From UTCFX2 sp002050125 (GTDB taxonomy: Bacteria > Chloroflexota > Anaerolineae > Anaerolineales > UBA4823), in contig JAOSJQ010000001.1 of assembly GCA_027494035.1 (NCBI GenBank), positions 1,302,001-1,366,000 of the forward strand: a stretch of 64,000 nt of DNA, given 5' to 3'. The notes beneath the pieces were generated by a model, which was not told where the DNA came from, made no database searches, and was given only the letters and a program-made list of their open reading frames with translations. Below, one piece after another: positions 53,692 to 62,403 of this stretch. The first letter of the stretch is position 1; each line of letters begins with the position of its first letter. Position numbers and translations under genes: made by a program.

Positions 53692-55311
53692 TCATGCCTC
53701 CGCCTGCCGCCGGATCACAATCAGCGTGATGTCATCTTGTTGAGGGGCGCTGCCGGTGAAGCGCTTCACGTCCGCTAACACCGCCTCGAGCACTTCTTGC
53801 GCTGGTCGGACGCCGAGCGAGCGCAGCAAATCCTGCAGGCGGTGTTCTCCATAAAAGCGCCCCTGGCGGTCCTGCGCCTCTGTGACCCCATCGGTGTACA
53901 GCACCAGCAAGTCGCCCGGCGCGAGGCGCGCCACTTTTTGACGCCATCCGGCGCTTTCCATCACCCCTAACGCCATCCCGGTCGAGCGCAGGCGGTCGAA
54001 GGGTTTGCCCTTTTGGCTGCTGATCAGATAAGGGGGGTTGTGTCCGGCGTTCACATAGCGGATCCGCCCGGTATCCGGTTCGAGCACCGCGTAAAAGGCG
54101 GTCACGAACATCTCGCTGCGCGTGTCGGACAGAATCCGTTCATTGATCTGGCTCAGCGCAAAAGACGGCAGAGTGGCGTACTGCGTGGCATAGGTGCGGA
54201 AAAGCGTGCTGCTCAGCGCCATGAACAGCGCGGCGCCCATCCCCTTATCCGATACATCCGCGATCACAAAACCCCAGTTGTTGTTGATCAGCGGGATGAA
54301 GTCGTAGAAATCACCCGAGGTCTGTAGGGCTGGCTCAAGGATCGACGCCATTTCCCAGCCGCGCAGCACGGGCGGTTTCTCCGGCAGGATGCCGGTCTGG
54401 ATCTTTCCGGCGTTGACCAGCTCCTGGTCGACCAACTGCACGCGTATTTGCCGGTCGGTCCACGTGCTGCGTTCCACCGCCTGCGAGATCTGCGCCGCCA
54501 ATTCCTTGATGAACCCCAGGTGGTCCCACAGATCGATCTCACCCGCCGGCTGGATGATACCAATCCCTCCGAGCGGATTGCCGGTATGCGAGAGCAGCGG
54601 CGTGAGCAGGAGTTGTCCATCCCCCGGCAGCGCCCCTCCCCAGGGCGCAGATTGCCCCAGGCGGATTACGTGCGCTTCGGGCCGGATCTGCAGCCAGCGC
54701 CAGGCAGCCTGGGGCAGCGCCTTCAGCTGTTCAACCGGATAGCACAACAGGCTTTGGTCGGGAAAGAGCCGGATCTCGATCTGCGAGTCGGGAAAAAGCC
54801 CCGGCAGCCCACCACGCAGCAGCCCAGCCAGCCGCGTGCGATCGTTCGAGACCAGATCGATCCCCTGCGCCAGGTGTTCGAGCAGCGCGATCTGCTGGCG
54901 GCTGCGCCTCGGGCGGCTGGTCGAATGGCGTTTACCTTGATAAATCCGCCGTATACTTTCAGCCAGTTCGTCTGCGCTTACATCTTTGAGCGCATAACCG
55001 GCGATCCCAGCTTCGAACGCCTGCTCGATCAGTTCATCGTCGCGGAAATTGACCAGCGCCAGCACTTTGATTGCGGGCCAGCGCTGGTGGATCTGGCGGG
55101 TTGCCTCCACCCCGTCCATCACGGGCATCTGCAAATCCATCACCACCATGTCCGGCGCCATCAGCCCGCAGAGCTGGATCGCTTCTTCGCCGTTGCTCGC
55201 TTCGCCCACCAGGTTGAAATCGGGATAGGCGGTCAGAAAGGATCGCAAACCGCTGCGCATCAGCGGCAAGTCATCCACAGCGATCAAGCGGATGGGCGGT
55301 TTTTCGTTCAT
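53692..55311 (-). CDS. Response regulator with PP2C/SpoIIE phosphatase output
   Basis: A 539-residue protein. The N-terminal REC domain (about 7-125) has IRLIAVDDLPLMR, phospho-acceptor Asp 59 in VVMDLQMPVMDG, and Lys 109 in YALKDV. The middle (about 140-300) is a GAF-like sensor region. The C-terminal SpoIIE/PP2C domain (about 320-537) shows SGDFYDFIPL, VIADVSDKGMGAALFMALSSTLFR, YAVLEPDTGRIRYVNAGHNPPYLI and GDLLVLYTDGVTEAQD, which supply the metal-binding Asp residues. It should dephosphorylate an anti-sigma-factor antagonist in response to a sensor kinase, neither of which is in the window. Confidence 0.92.
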   Translation of the reverse strand: MNEKPPIRLIAVDDLPLMRSGLRSFLTAYPDFNLVGEASNGEEAIQLCGLMAPDMVVMDLQMPVMDGVEATRQIHQRWPAIKVLALVNFRDDELIEQAFEAGIAGYALKDVSADELAESIRRIYQGKRHSTSRPRRSRQQIALLEHLAQGIDLVSNDRTRLAGLLRGGLPGLFPDSQIEIRLFPDQSLLCYPVEQLKALPQAAWRWLQIRPEAHVIRLGQSAPWGGALPGDGQLLLTPLLSHTGNPLGGIGIIQPAGEIDLWDHLGFIKELAAQISQAVERSTWTDRQIRVQLVDQELVNAGKIQTGILPEKPPVLRGWEMASILEPALQTSGDFYDFIPLINNNWGFVIADVSDKGMGAALFMALSSTLFRTYATQYATLPSFALSQINERILSDTRSEMFVTAFYAVLEPDTGRIRYVNAGHNPPYLISSQKGKPFDRLRSTGMALGVMESAGWRQKVARLAPGDLLVLYTDGVTEAQDRQGRFYGEHRLQDLLRSLGVRPAQEVLEAVLADVKRFTGSAPQQDDITLIVIRRQAEA

Positions 55312-55317
55312 GGGTTG

Positions 55318-55323
55318 ATTTTA
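55318..55323 (-). promoter_or_regulatory. -10 box of the REC-PP2C gene (leaderless)
   Basis: TAAAAT on the minus strand (55323-55318) is separated by 6 nt from the ATG at 55311, the same spacing as at arfB. No ribosome site is visible. Confidence 0.5.
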
Positions 55324-55454
55324 ACTCTAAAAGCCGTTTCGCGGTCGAGCAACCCCAATTCGCAGATGATATACTTGCGTTTGGCTGCCGCAAACGTTCC
55401 ACACAGTTTTGACCTGGCGGCTCGTTCGATCTCTGGTTGATTCGGAGGCTTTGT

Positions 55455-57079
55455 TTGAGCGCTCTACTGGCGCAGGAAATGCTAATATTATTCGCCATCC
55501 TCGCAATCGGGGTCTGGCTTGGCGGGGTGACGGTGCGCGGCGTCTCACTCGGTTCCGCTGGCGTTCTGTTTACCGCGATGATCTTCGGTCATTTCGGTCT
55601 GAATGTACCAAAACCGATTATGGATTTGGGCTTGCTGCTCTTCGTTTATGCGGTTGGTCTTCAGGCGGGGGCCGCGTTTTTTTCCGCACCTTTCGCCGGC
55701 ACGGCATCCGTTTCGTCGCAATTGCCCTCTCGGTGGTTGGCACCGGCGCGCTGGCAACACTCGTCGTTCAGCGCTGGCTGGGATTGTCTTTCGATCTTGC
55801 TGCGGGTCTTTACACAGGCGCGTTGACCTGCACCCCAGCTCTGGCGGCAGCCATTGATGCGGCGGCGCGCCTGGCTCCCGGGTCGAGCGGCGCGATTTCG
55901 GTCGGTTACGGCATCGCCTATCCTTTCAGCATGATTGGAATAGTGCTGTTGATCCAATTCCTGCCGCGCCTCCTGAACCAAAAGATCGTCAGCGAAGCGC
56001 AGAAATGGGAGCGTGAAAAAGAGAGCGAAACCCCAACCCTCCAGGCGCGGCAGTTCCGCATCACTAACCCGAACATTGACGGCAAAATGGTGCGCGAGAT
56101 CAACCCGCAGCGCATGTTCCAGGCGAACATCTCACGCATCCGGCACGGCGAGCAGGTCTTTGCCGCCACGCCCGATCATGCGCTCTTTTTAGGCGATGTG
56201 GTCATGGTCGTCGGTTTGCCGGAAGAGCTGGAGAAAATCCGCATTCTGCTTGGCGAAGAAACCCATGAGCGGATGGATGTCAACGCGGATGTGCTCAGCG
56301 TGGACGTTGAGGTGATCGAGGAATCGTTGACCGGTAAAAAGCTGAGCCAGATGCGCCTCTGGGAGCAGTACACCGTGGTGATCACCCGCATTCGCCGCCA
56401 GGGCGTCGAGCTCACCCCGTCGGGGAACGTAACGCTGGAGATGGGCGATAATATCCGCCTCGTAGGCGACCGCCGGGCGGTGGAGCATTTTGTCGAGCTG
56501 GTTCACGGGCGTCCGCACCGGGCGGAGGAGACCAACATGCTGCCTTTTTTGGCGGGGTTGTTGTTGGGCATTTTGATCGGTTCGATCCCCGTCGCCCTCC
56601 CAAACGGGTTCACATTGCGCCTCGGTCCGGCGGGCGGGGCTTTCGTCGTCAGCCTGGCGGTGGGGCATTTTGGCGGACTGGGTCCCTTGCGCCTTTACAT
56701 TCCCGCGGCTGCCAAGAACCTTTCGCGCGAGCTGGGTTTAATGTTCTTTTTGGCTGGCGCGGGCGTGAACGCCGGCGCGCACTTTGTCGACATCCTGCTC
56801 CAGCAGGGCTTCAGCCTGCTGATCGGCGGGGCGGTGGTGACGGTTGTCTCCACCGCAGCCGGTCTGTTCTTGATGCACCGCGTTTACCACCTGAATCTGC
56901 TGGCTACGATGGGGGCGTTGTCTGCCACGATGACTAACCCGCCTGGTCTTGGGGTCGCAAATTCCCAGACCGAAAGCGATTTGCCCACGCTCTCCTACGC
57001 CAGCGTCTATCCGGTCGCATTGATTTTCAAGATCTTGCTCGCCCAGTTTCTGGTCGAGGTGCTGGCGCGGCTGGGTTGA
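55455..57079 (+). CDS. AspT/YidE-type permease with RCK_C domains (frameshifted)
   Basis: About 541 residues when two frames are joined, the usual length for the aspartate:alanine exchanger family. The first half (LSALLAQEMLILFAILAIG to GLQAGAAFF) and the second (RTFRRHGIRFVAIALSV onward) meet at a run of seven T (55677-55683), where one extra T restores the frame. TGALTCTPALAAAI is the family motif. Two RCK_C domains lie between about residues 205 and 365. The second membrane half ends with GALSATMTNPPGLGVANSQTE. The start is TTG 55455 with GGAGG at 55444-55448. Substrate unknown. Confidence 0.85.
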
Positions 57080-57086
57080 CGGAGTC

Positions 57087-57095
57087 TGATAAAAT
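57087..57095 (+). promoter_or_regulatory. Extended -10 promoter of the small membrane-protein gene
   Basis: TGATAAAAT at 57087-57095; TTGACG lies just upstream at 57076-57081 but too close to serve as its -35. The leader to the ATG at 57166 is about 65 nt and has AGGAG before the start. Confidence 0.45.
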
Positions 57096-57165
57096 GGGAT
57101 CGGAAAGCAAAAAACCGGCAGGTTTGTCTGCGGACAGAACTGAACGGTCAATATAGGAGTTTGTC

Positions 57166-57690
57166 ATGAGTCGTGAGAGACGGTCAAGCCTGGTGCTGGG
57201 CTTGCTGCTTGTACTGGCGGGGGGTTGGCTGCTTGCCCGGCAATTTTATCCGGGTTTGCACATTTGGAGATATTTCAACTTTTCCTGGCCCGCGCTGGTC
57301 ATTGGCGCCGGGTTGCTTTTGCTGCTGCTCGGTTTGCTGTTCGGCGCCCCGCGCATGGCGATCCCAGCCTGCATCGTGGGCGGGATCGGCGGGTTGTTCT
57401 ATTATCTGCGTGAAACCGGGGGTTGGCAGAGCTGGACTTACGTCTGGACGCTCATCCCTGGCTTTGCCGGGATCGGGATCATCCTGGCTGGTCTTTTGGA
57501 AGGTCGCTTCCGCCACGGTTTACGCGAGGGCGGTGCGCTGGTGATCATCAGCGCGATGTTGTTTGTTGTGTTTGGCGTCCTCCTGGGAGGCCCCAGCCTG
57601 TTGGGGAAATATTGGCCCCTGCTCTTGATCCTGGTTGGCGCCTGGATTTTAGTTCAGCCGCTCTTGCAGCGCGGGTTGCGATCCTCATGA
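57166..57690 (+). CDS. Small polytopic membrane protein (LiaF/DUF5668-like)
   Basis: A 174-residue protein with about five to six hydrophobic helices and no catalytic motif. The pattern SSLVLGLLLVLAGGWLLARQF plus FSWPALVIGAGLLLLLLG, repeated near the C terminus as KYWPLLLILVGAWIL, is typical of DUF5668/LiaF transmembrane modules that sense or modulate the envelope. The function here is unknown. The stop codon overlaps the start of the HAD gene (ATGA), so the two are translationally coupled. Confidence 0.75.
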   Translation: MSRERRSSLVLGLLLVLAGGWLLARQFYPGLHIWRYFNFSWPALVIGAGLLLLLLGLLFGAPRMAIPACIVGGIGGLFYYLRETGGWQSWTYVWTLIPGFAGIGIILAGLLEGRFRHGLREGGALVIISAMLFVVFGVLLGGPSLLGKYWPLLLILVGAWILVQPLLQRGLRSS

Positions 57691-58358
57691 TCGAAGCGCT
57701 GATTTTTGATTTCGATGGTTTGATCCTGGACACCGAAATACCCATTTTTCACTCCTGGCAGGAATTGTATCGCCGCCACGGGCTGTACCTGCCTTTCGAA
57801 AAATGGGCGGTCAATATTGGGACGGCGGAGATGATTTTTAACCCGATGGAGGAGTTGATCCGCCTGGCTAAAGACGGCAAGGACTTCGCACCCGAATTTG
57901 CGCGCCGCCGCGCCCACGAGTTGGAACTGATCCACAACCAACCGCCCCTCCCAGGGGTGGAGGACTACCTGGAAGATGCCCGCCGGCTGGGTCTGAAACT
58001 CGGCTTGGCTTCCAGTTCTTCCGGCGCCTGGGTCAATGGTCATATTGCGCGCCTGGGGTTGCGCGAATATTTCTCGTGCGTGCACACCGGCGACGATGTG
58101 CTGTACACCAAGCCAGACCCTGCGCTTTATCGCCTTACTCTCGATTGCCTGGGCGTCGCGCCCCAAAATGTGATCGCATTCGAGGATTCGCGCAACGGCG
58201 CGCTCGCCGCTAAACGCGCGGGGATTTTCGTCGTCGTCGTCCCCAATTCGCTCACCCGCCTCACCGATACCAGCCTGGCGGATTTGGCGCTTGATTCGCT
58301 TGCCGACCTGCCGCTCGCCGATCTGATCAAGCAGGTTGACGCCATCCTTGCACGCTGA
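57687..58358 (+). CDS. HAD-superfamily hydrolase (beta-phosphoglucomutase-like)
   Basis: A 223-residue HAD phosphatase or mutase. Motif I is IFDFDGLILDTE (Asp 9 and 11), motif II is GLASSSSGAW, motif III Lys is in YTKPDPALY, and motif IV is IAFEDSRNGALAAKRAG. The helical cap (about 17-85) follows motif I, as in the DOG/beta-phosphoglucomutase group. The start at 57687 overlaps the previous stop. It is most likely a sugar-phosphate phosphatase. Confidence 0.9.
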   Translation: MIEALIFDFDGLILDTEIPIFHSWQELYRRHGLYLPFEKWAVNIGTAEMIFNPMEELIRLAKDGKDFAPEFARRRAHELELIHNQPPLPGVEDYLEDARRLGLKLGLASSSSGAWVNGHIARLGLREYFSCVHTGDDVLYTKPDPALYRLTLDCLGVAPQNVIAFEDSRNGALAAKRAGIFVVVVPNSLTRLTDTSLADLALDSLADLPLADLIKQVDAILAR

Positions 58359-58409
58359 ATCCTGGCGTGCGGGGTTAGGTTTTTTAACGATATTTGGGAT
58401 ACAAACGCG

Positions 58410-59276
58410 CTACTGGAGCAGGATGGACGGCACCCAGAACTCTCCATACCCGAGCAGCGAGAGGACCACGGACGCGATCAGCAGCAGCGCCCCAAAACCA
58501 ATCCATAGATAATCGCGCCAGTGATAGGTTAGCTTTTCGATCCAGGTTCGCTTGCGCAATCCAAAACAGCGCAAGTCCATTGCGTTGGCGTAATCTTCAC
58601 CGCTCAAGATGGCGTTCATCGTCACCGGCACCACCAGCGGCGCCATCTTGCGGATCTGCGTGAACAGTCCGCCTTCTACCTTTTCCACCTCATAGCCGCG
58701 CGCCCGTTGGGCGTCGAGCGTTAGTTGAAAATCGCGCCCCAGCGTCGGCACGAAGCGAAACGCCAGATCGAGCGTGTAAGCCAGCCGGTCCGGAAGACCC
58801 ATCCCGCGGAAAGTCGCCCCGTACTGGCGCGGGTCCATCGTGAAGGGGATCACCAGGAACAGCGCCGAGATCGAAAGGATGCGCGTCACCTGGGTGACCG
58901 CAAACCACAACCGCTCGACCGTCAGGTTGAGCTCCCAGATCCAGCCGGTGATCGGTATGGTGAACTGGTGGAAGATCACCGTGTGCGTGCCCTTCATTGC
59001 CGCCCCAATCGTCCCGCTGCTCGTGATAATCGTATTCACCACCACCATGGTGGTCATGATGAAAAACACGAAGTACCAGGCTCGGCGGGTTTCACGCCAG
59101 GTCAACCGCGCCAGGTAATACTGACCCAGCGTCAGCGCCAGGAAGAACAGCAGAAACCGCACATCCCAGAACATCGTGATTGCAAACAGCACCAGGAGCG
59201 AGAAGATCCAGCGCGCCCGCGGGTCCAGTCGCTCAAGCAAGCTGTGCCGGTTGCGGTAGTTGAAACTGACGATCAT
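58410..59276 (-). CDS. ecfT: ECF transporter T component
   Basis: A 288-residue transmembrane coupling subunit of an energy-coupling-factor importer. It has about five to six hydrophobic helices and the two coupling motifs of EcfT: DAQRARGYEVEK and NAMDLRCFGLRKR, whose Ala-Arg-Gly-type sequences contact the ATPase. The N terminus (NYRNRHSLLERLDPRARW) is typical of the family. It is third in the leftward operon ATPase - S - T, 63 bp after the S component. Confidence 0.92.
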   Translation of the reverse strand: MIVSFNYRNRHSLLERLDPRARWIFSLLVLFAITMFWDVRFLLFFLALTLGQYYLARLTWRETRRAWYFVFFIMTTMVVVNTIITSSGTIGAAMKGTHTVIFHQFTIPITGWIWELNLTVERLWFAVTQVTRILSISALFLVIPFTMDPRQYGATFRGMGLPDRLAYTLDLAFRFVPTLGRDFQLTLDAQRARGYEVEKVEGGLFTQIRKMAPLVVPVTMNAILSGEDYANAMDLRCFGLRKRTWIEKLTYHWRDYLWIGFGALLLIASVVLSLLGYGEFWVPSILLQ

Positions 59277-59339
59277 GGATCACCCGGCGCTTGCAGCCGC
59301 GCTCCGACGCGGCTGCAAGCCAATCAGCCTAAATGACAT

Positions 59340-59888
59340 TCAGCGACCCGACCGCCCGCGCACCGCCGAATAGGCGATCATTAAAATTGGCACGAGGATC
59401 AGTCCATTCACGATGTTTGAAATGAAGGCTGGAACGAAATTGGTCGCCATCGAGGTCGCGAAATCGATCCCGGAGACCCAGATCTCGCTGACCGAGGCTA
59501 CGAACATGCCCACTGCTACGCCGACCACGACCATGATTTCAGCCTTGATAATATCGCCCAGCGAGCGAAAATCGGTCATCTGCAGGTAGATCAGACCGGG
59601 GATGAACCCGATTAACCCGTTGCCCAGATCCCACCAGGGCCAAAAACCATAGCCCGAGATCAGGTCGCTGATCACGTTTCCGACCAGCCCGGTGATCAGC
59701 CCGACCCACGGACCAAACGCCAAGCCGAAAAACATCGGGATCGCCACGGCTGGGCGGATCGAGACGTTCGCGGCAGCCGGGATCTGCAGGAAGTTTGTCG
59801 CAATCGACAGCACCGCGTACAGCGCTGCGCCGATCGCGGCATACACCACCTCGCGCGTCCCAAACGCCCACAAAGATTTCTTTTCCAT
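59340..59888 (-). CDS. ECF transporter S component (UPF0397-like)
   Basis: A 182-residue membrane protein with about six hydrophobic helices. It resembles the UPF0397 / ECF S-component group: MEKKSLWAFGTREVVYAAIGAALYA at the N terminus, then GLAFGPWVGLITGLVGNVISDLISGYGFWPWWDLGNGLIGFIPG. S components set the substrate, usually a vitamin or cofactor precursor, which the sequence alone does not reveal. ATG 59888 with GAGGAGG upstream is preferred over the in-frame start 15 bp earlier. Confidence 0.85.
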   Translation of the reverse strand: MEKKSLWAFGTREVVYAAIGAALYAVLSIATNFLQIPAAANVSIRPAVAIPMFFGLAFGPWVGLITGLVGNVISDLISGYGFWPWWDLGNGLIGFIPGLIYLQMTDFRSLGDIIKAEIMVVVGVAVGMFVASVSEIWVSGIDFATSMATNFVPAFISNIVNGLILVPILMIAYSAVRGRSGR

Positions 59889-59995
59889 TTCTATCCTCCT
59901 CACTACTCAACTGATTTTAGCCCTGTTGTAAGTAACACCACAGGCATCGCTTGGTTTCGCGCCGCCTCCTTTGTTGCGGCGTTCGCTCTGGCGGA

Positions 59996-61618
59996 TCACG
60001 CGACATACTGGGCGAGCGCCTCGGCGCGCAGGAAACGCCCAGTTTGCGGGTACAGTTCCAGGTTTAGCTCGAGCAGCGAGGTCGGCAGCACCCGGCAAGC
60101 GCGCAGCTTTTCTTCGTCCCGGAGCACCGCGTGCGGCGAGCCGTCTGCCGCCACCTGCCCATTGTAAATCAGCAGAATGCGGTTGGCGTAGATGACCGCC
60201 AGATCCACGTCGTGAGTGATGAACAGGATCGCCTCGAACCCGGGCATTTGCAGGATCGTATCCATGAAGCTGCGATAATTCCAGTAATCCTGACCAGCGG
60301 TCGGCTCATCCATCATGAGGATGCGCGAGCGCATTGCCAGCACCGCCGCGATGCTGACCCGTTTCTGCTGACCAAATGAAAGCGCCAGCGGCGGGGTTTT
60401 GAGCTCGGGCTCCAGATGCACTGTGCGGATTGCCCAACTGACGTCTGCGCGAATCTGTTCCGGCGGGTGCGCCAGGTTGCGCGGACCGAACGCCAATTCC
60501 TCCTCAACCGTCGGAGCGTACAGCATCTGGGTCGGGCTTTGAAACACGTAACCGATGGTGTGCGCTGCCTGGGCAACCGTTAGCTTGCGGGTGTCTTGAC
60601 CTTCGAGCAGCACCTGTCCCCGGGTGGGCTTTAACAATCCCAGGGCGTGCTTGACCAGGGTGGTCTTGCCAGCCCCATTGGCGCCTAAGACCGCGATCAC
60701 ATCGCCCGGATGAACTTGGAGATTGACCCCGCGCAGCGTTTCCGGCAGTTCGGGCCGGTAGCGGAAGCCGACTTTCTGGAAATCGATCAGCGGCTGTTGG
60801 GTTGGCGGGGGCAGCGCGGGCTGAAACTCTGGCGGCGGCTCTGCATTACGGGCGCGCCGCACCACCGTCCTGGCGGGCAGCTTCACGCGCCGATAATCGA
60901 CCACGTCTAACATGCCTTGCGGATCTCCCAGGTATACCGCTTTGCCGTCTTCGAGGTAAAGCACGCGCTCGGGCTGGATCGCCAGCACTTCATCCACGCG
61001 ATGCTCCACCAGCAGTACCGAAATCCCGTCGTCTGCCAGCCGGCGGAACAGTTGCAGCGCCCCGCTCGATGAGGCGGGGTCGAGGCTTGCCAGCGGTTCG
61101 TCTAGGAGCAGGATGCGCGGCTCCATCACCAGAATGCCTGCCAGGGCAATCTTTTGCTTCTCGCCCCCCGAGATGTTGAAGACCTCGCGGTCGCGCAGGT
61201 GCGCGATCCCCAGATAATCCAGCGTGCGCTCCACTCTTTCCATAATTTCCCCCCGCGGCAGTCCCAGATTTTCCAGCCCGAAAGCCACCTCGTTCAGCAC
61301 ATAGCTTCCCACGATTTGCCGCTCTGGGTCTTGCAGCAGGGTCCCCACCGACTGCGAGAGCTCCGCCATGCTCATCTCGCTGACGGGTCTTCCGTATACG
61401 CGGATCTGGCCCTCCAGGCTGCCCCGGTAGATTTTGGGGATCAAACCGTTGATGCAGCGCATCAGCGTAGTCTTGCCGCAGCCGCTCGCGCCTGCCAGCA
61501 GCATCACCTCGCCGGGCTGCAAATCGAAAGAGATATCTTGGATCGCGGGTTCCTGGCGGCTGTGATAACAGAAAGTCAACCCTTCTATTTCAAGCCGCGC
61601 CTCGGATGGGCTATTCAA
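59996..61618 (-). CDS. ECF transporter ATP-binding protein, two fused NBDs
   Basis: A 540-residue protein with two complete nucleotide-binding domains. NBD1 has LLAGASGCGKTTLMRC (Walker A), NISGGEKQKIALAGIL (signature) and ILLLDEPLASLDP (Walker B). NBD2 has AVLGANGAGKTTLVKH, LSFGQQKRVSIAAVL and ILMMDEPTAGQD. It replaces the separate EcfA1 and EcfA2 subunits and powers the importer together with the S and T genes that follow. It overlaps the end of the upstream DUF62 gene by 8 bp, so all are probably one transcript. Confidence 0.93.
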   Translation of the reverse strand: MNSPSEARLEIEGLTFCYHSRQEPAIQDISFDLQPGEVMLLAGASGCGKTTLMRCINGLIPKIYRGSLEGQIRVYGRPVSEMSMAELSQSVGTLLQDPERQIVGSYVLNEVAFGLENLGLPRGEIMERVERTLDYLGIAHLRDREVFNISGGEKQKIALAGILVMEPRILLLDEPLASLDPASSSGALQLFRRLADDGISVLLVEHRVDEVLAIQPERVLYLEDGKAVYLGDPQGMLDVVDYRRVKLPARTVVRRARNAEPPPEFQPALPPPTQQPLIDFQKVGFRYRPELPETLRGVNLQVHPGDVIAVLGANGAGKTTLVKHALGLLKPTRGQVLLEGQDTRKLTVAQAAHTIGYVFQSPTQMLYAPTVEEELAFGPRNLAHPPEQIRADVSWAIRTVHLEPELKTPPLALSFGQQKRVSIAAVLAMRSRILMMDEPTAGQDYWNYRSFMDTILQMPGFEAILFITHDVDLAVIYANRILLIYNGQVAADGSPHAVLRDEEKLRACRVLPTSLLELNLELYPQTGRFLRAEALAQYVA

Positions 61619-62402
61619 GCGCCACCTCGACCGCTTCGCCGACCCGACTGCCCAGCCGCGCCGCGGCGCTGCCGTTGACCACGCTGATGCACAACTTCTC
61701 CGAACTGTCGAAAAGTGCGGTCAGCTCGCCTGGCTTTTTGTCGCCGAACGTGCGCGCCAGCCCGGTGATTTGGGCATCGCCTATGTTCACCGTCCGCACA
61801 ACCGCCCCTTGCAGTTCGGAAACGCTCAAATTGGTGGACAGATTCCCAAATGCGTCAACGTGCACCACCGCGCCGCGCCAGCCCTGCGGCGTGCGTTCAG
61901 GCGCCAGGAACTCCAGCAGAACCGCGTCGTCGATCCGCTCGCCCAACTCCGCCAGCGGGATGCCCGCCGCCAGGTGTCCTGCTGCGGCGGCAAAGACATC
62001 TCGACCGTGGAAAATATGGCTCACGTTCGGAAGCCAATAGCGCGGTTGGTTTAAGTGTACCAGTTCGACCGGCTGGTTGGCTGAAAGCGCCCGCTGGCGC
62101 ACCAGCGTAATGATCCCGTTGTCCGGGCAGACGTAACGCTGCGCCCCAAGCCGGGCTGCGATGGCGCGCCGCTGCGTCCCCACCCCAGGATCGACAACCA
62201 CGACATGAATTGTTCCGGCGGGGAAATAAGGCGTACAGCGTTCCAGCAGCAGCGCGGCTTCCAGCACATTGTGCCGCTCGATTTCATGGCTCAGGTCAGC
62301 GATTTGGGCTGCGGGGGCGATGCTCCAAATCACACCAGCCAGCACCCCGGCGTCGAAATCGCCCTGCCCAAAATCGGTCGTGAGGGTGAGGAAAGAATTC
62401 AT
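61611..62402 (-). CDS. SAM hydroxide adenosyltransferase (DUF62), copy 1
   Basis: A 263-residue enzyme of the DUF62 family, which hydrolyses S-adenosylmethionine to adenosine and methionine using activated water. It starts TLTTDFGQGDFDAGVLAGVIW. The Asp/Arg pair is in VVDPGVGTQRRAIAAR and the His in HIFHGRDVFAAAAGHLA, so the conserved Asp-Arg-His set appears complete. ATG 62402 begins 1 bp after the stop of the neighbouring copy; the longer extension to 62444 overlaps it and is rejected. Confidence 0.9.
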   Translation of the reverse strand: MNSFLTLTTDFGQGDFDAGVLAGVIWSIAPAAQIADLSHEIERHNVLEAALLLERCTPYFPAGTIHVVVVDPGVGTQRRAIAARLGAQRYVCPDNGIITLVRQRALSANQPVELVHLNQPRYWLPNVSHIFHGRDVFAAAAGHLAAGIPLAELGERIDDAVLLEFLAPERTPQGWRGAVVHVDAFGNLSTNLSVSELQGAVVRTVNIGDAQITGLARTFGDKKPGELTALFDSSEKLCISVVNGSAAARLGSRVGEAVEVALE

Positions 62403-62403
62403 C

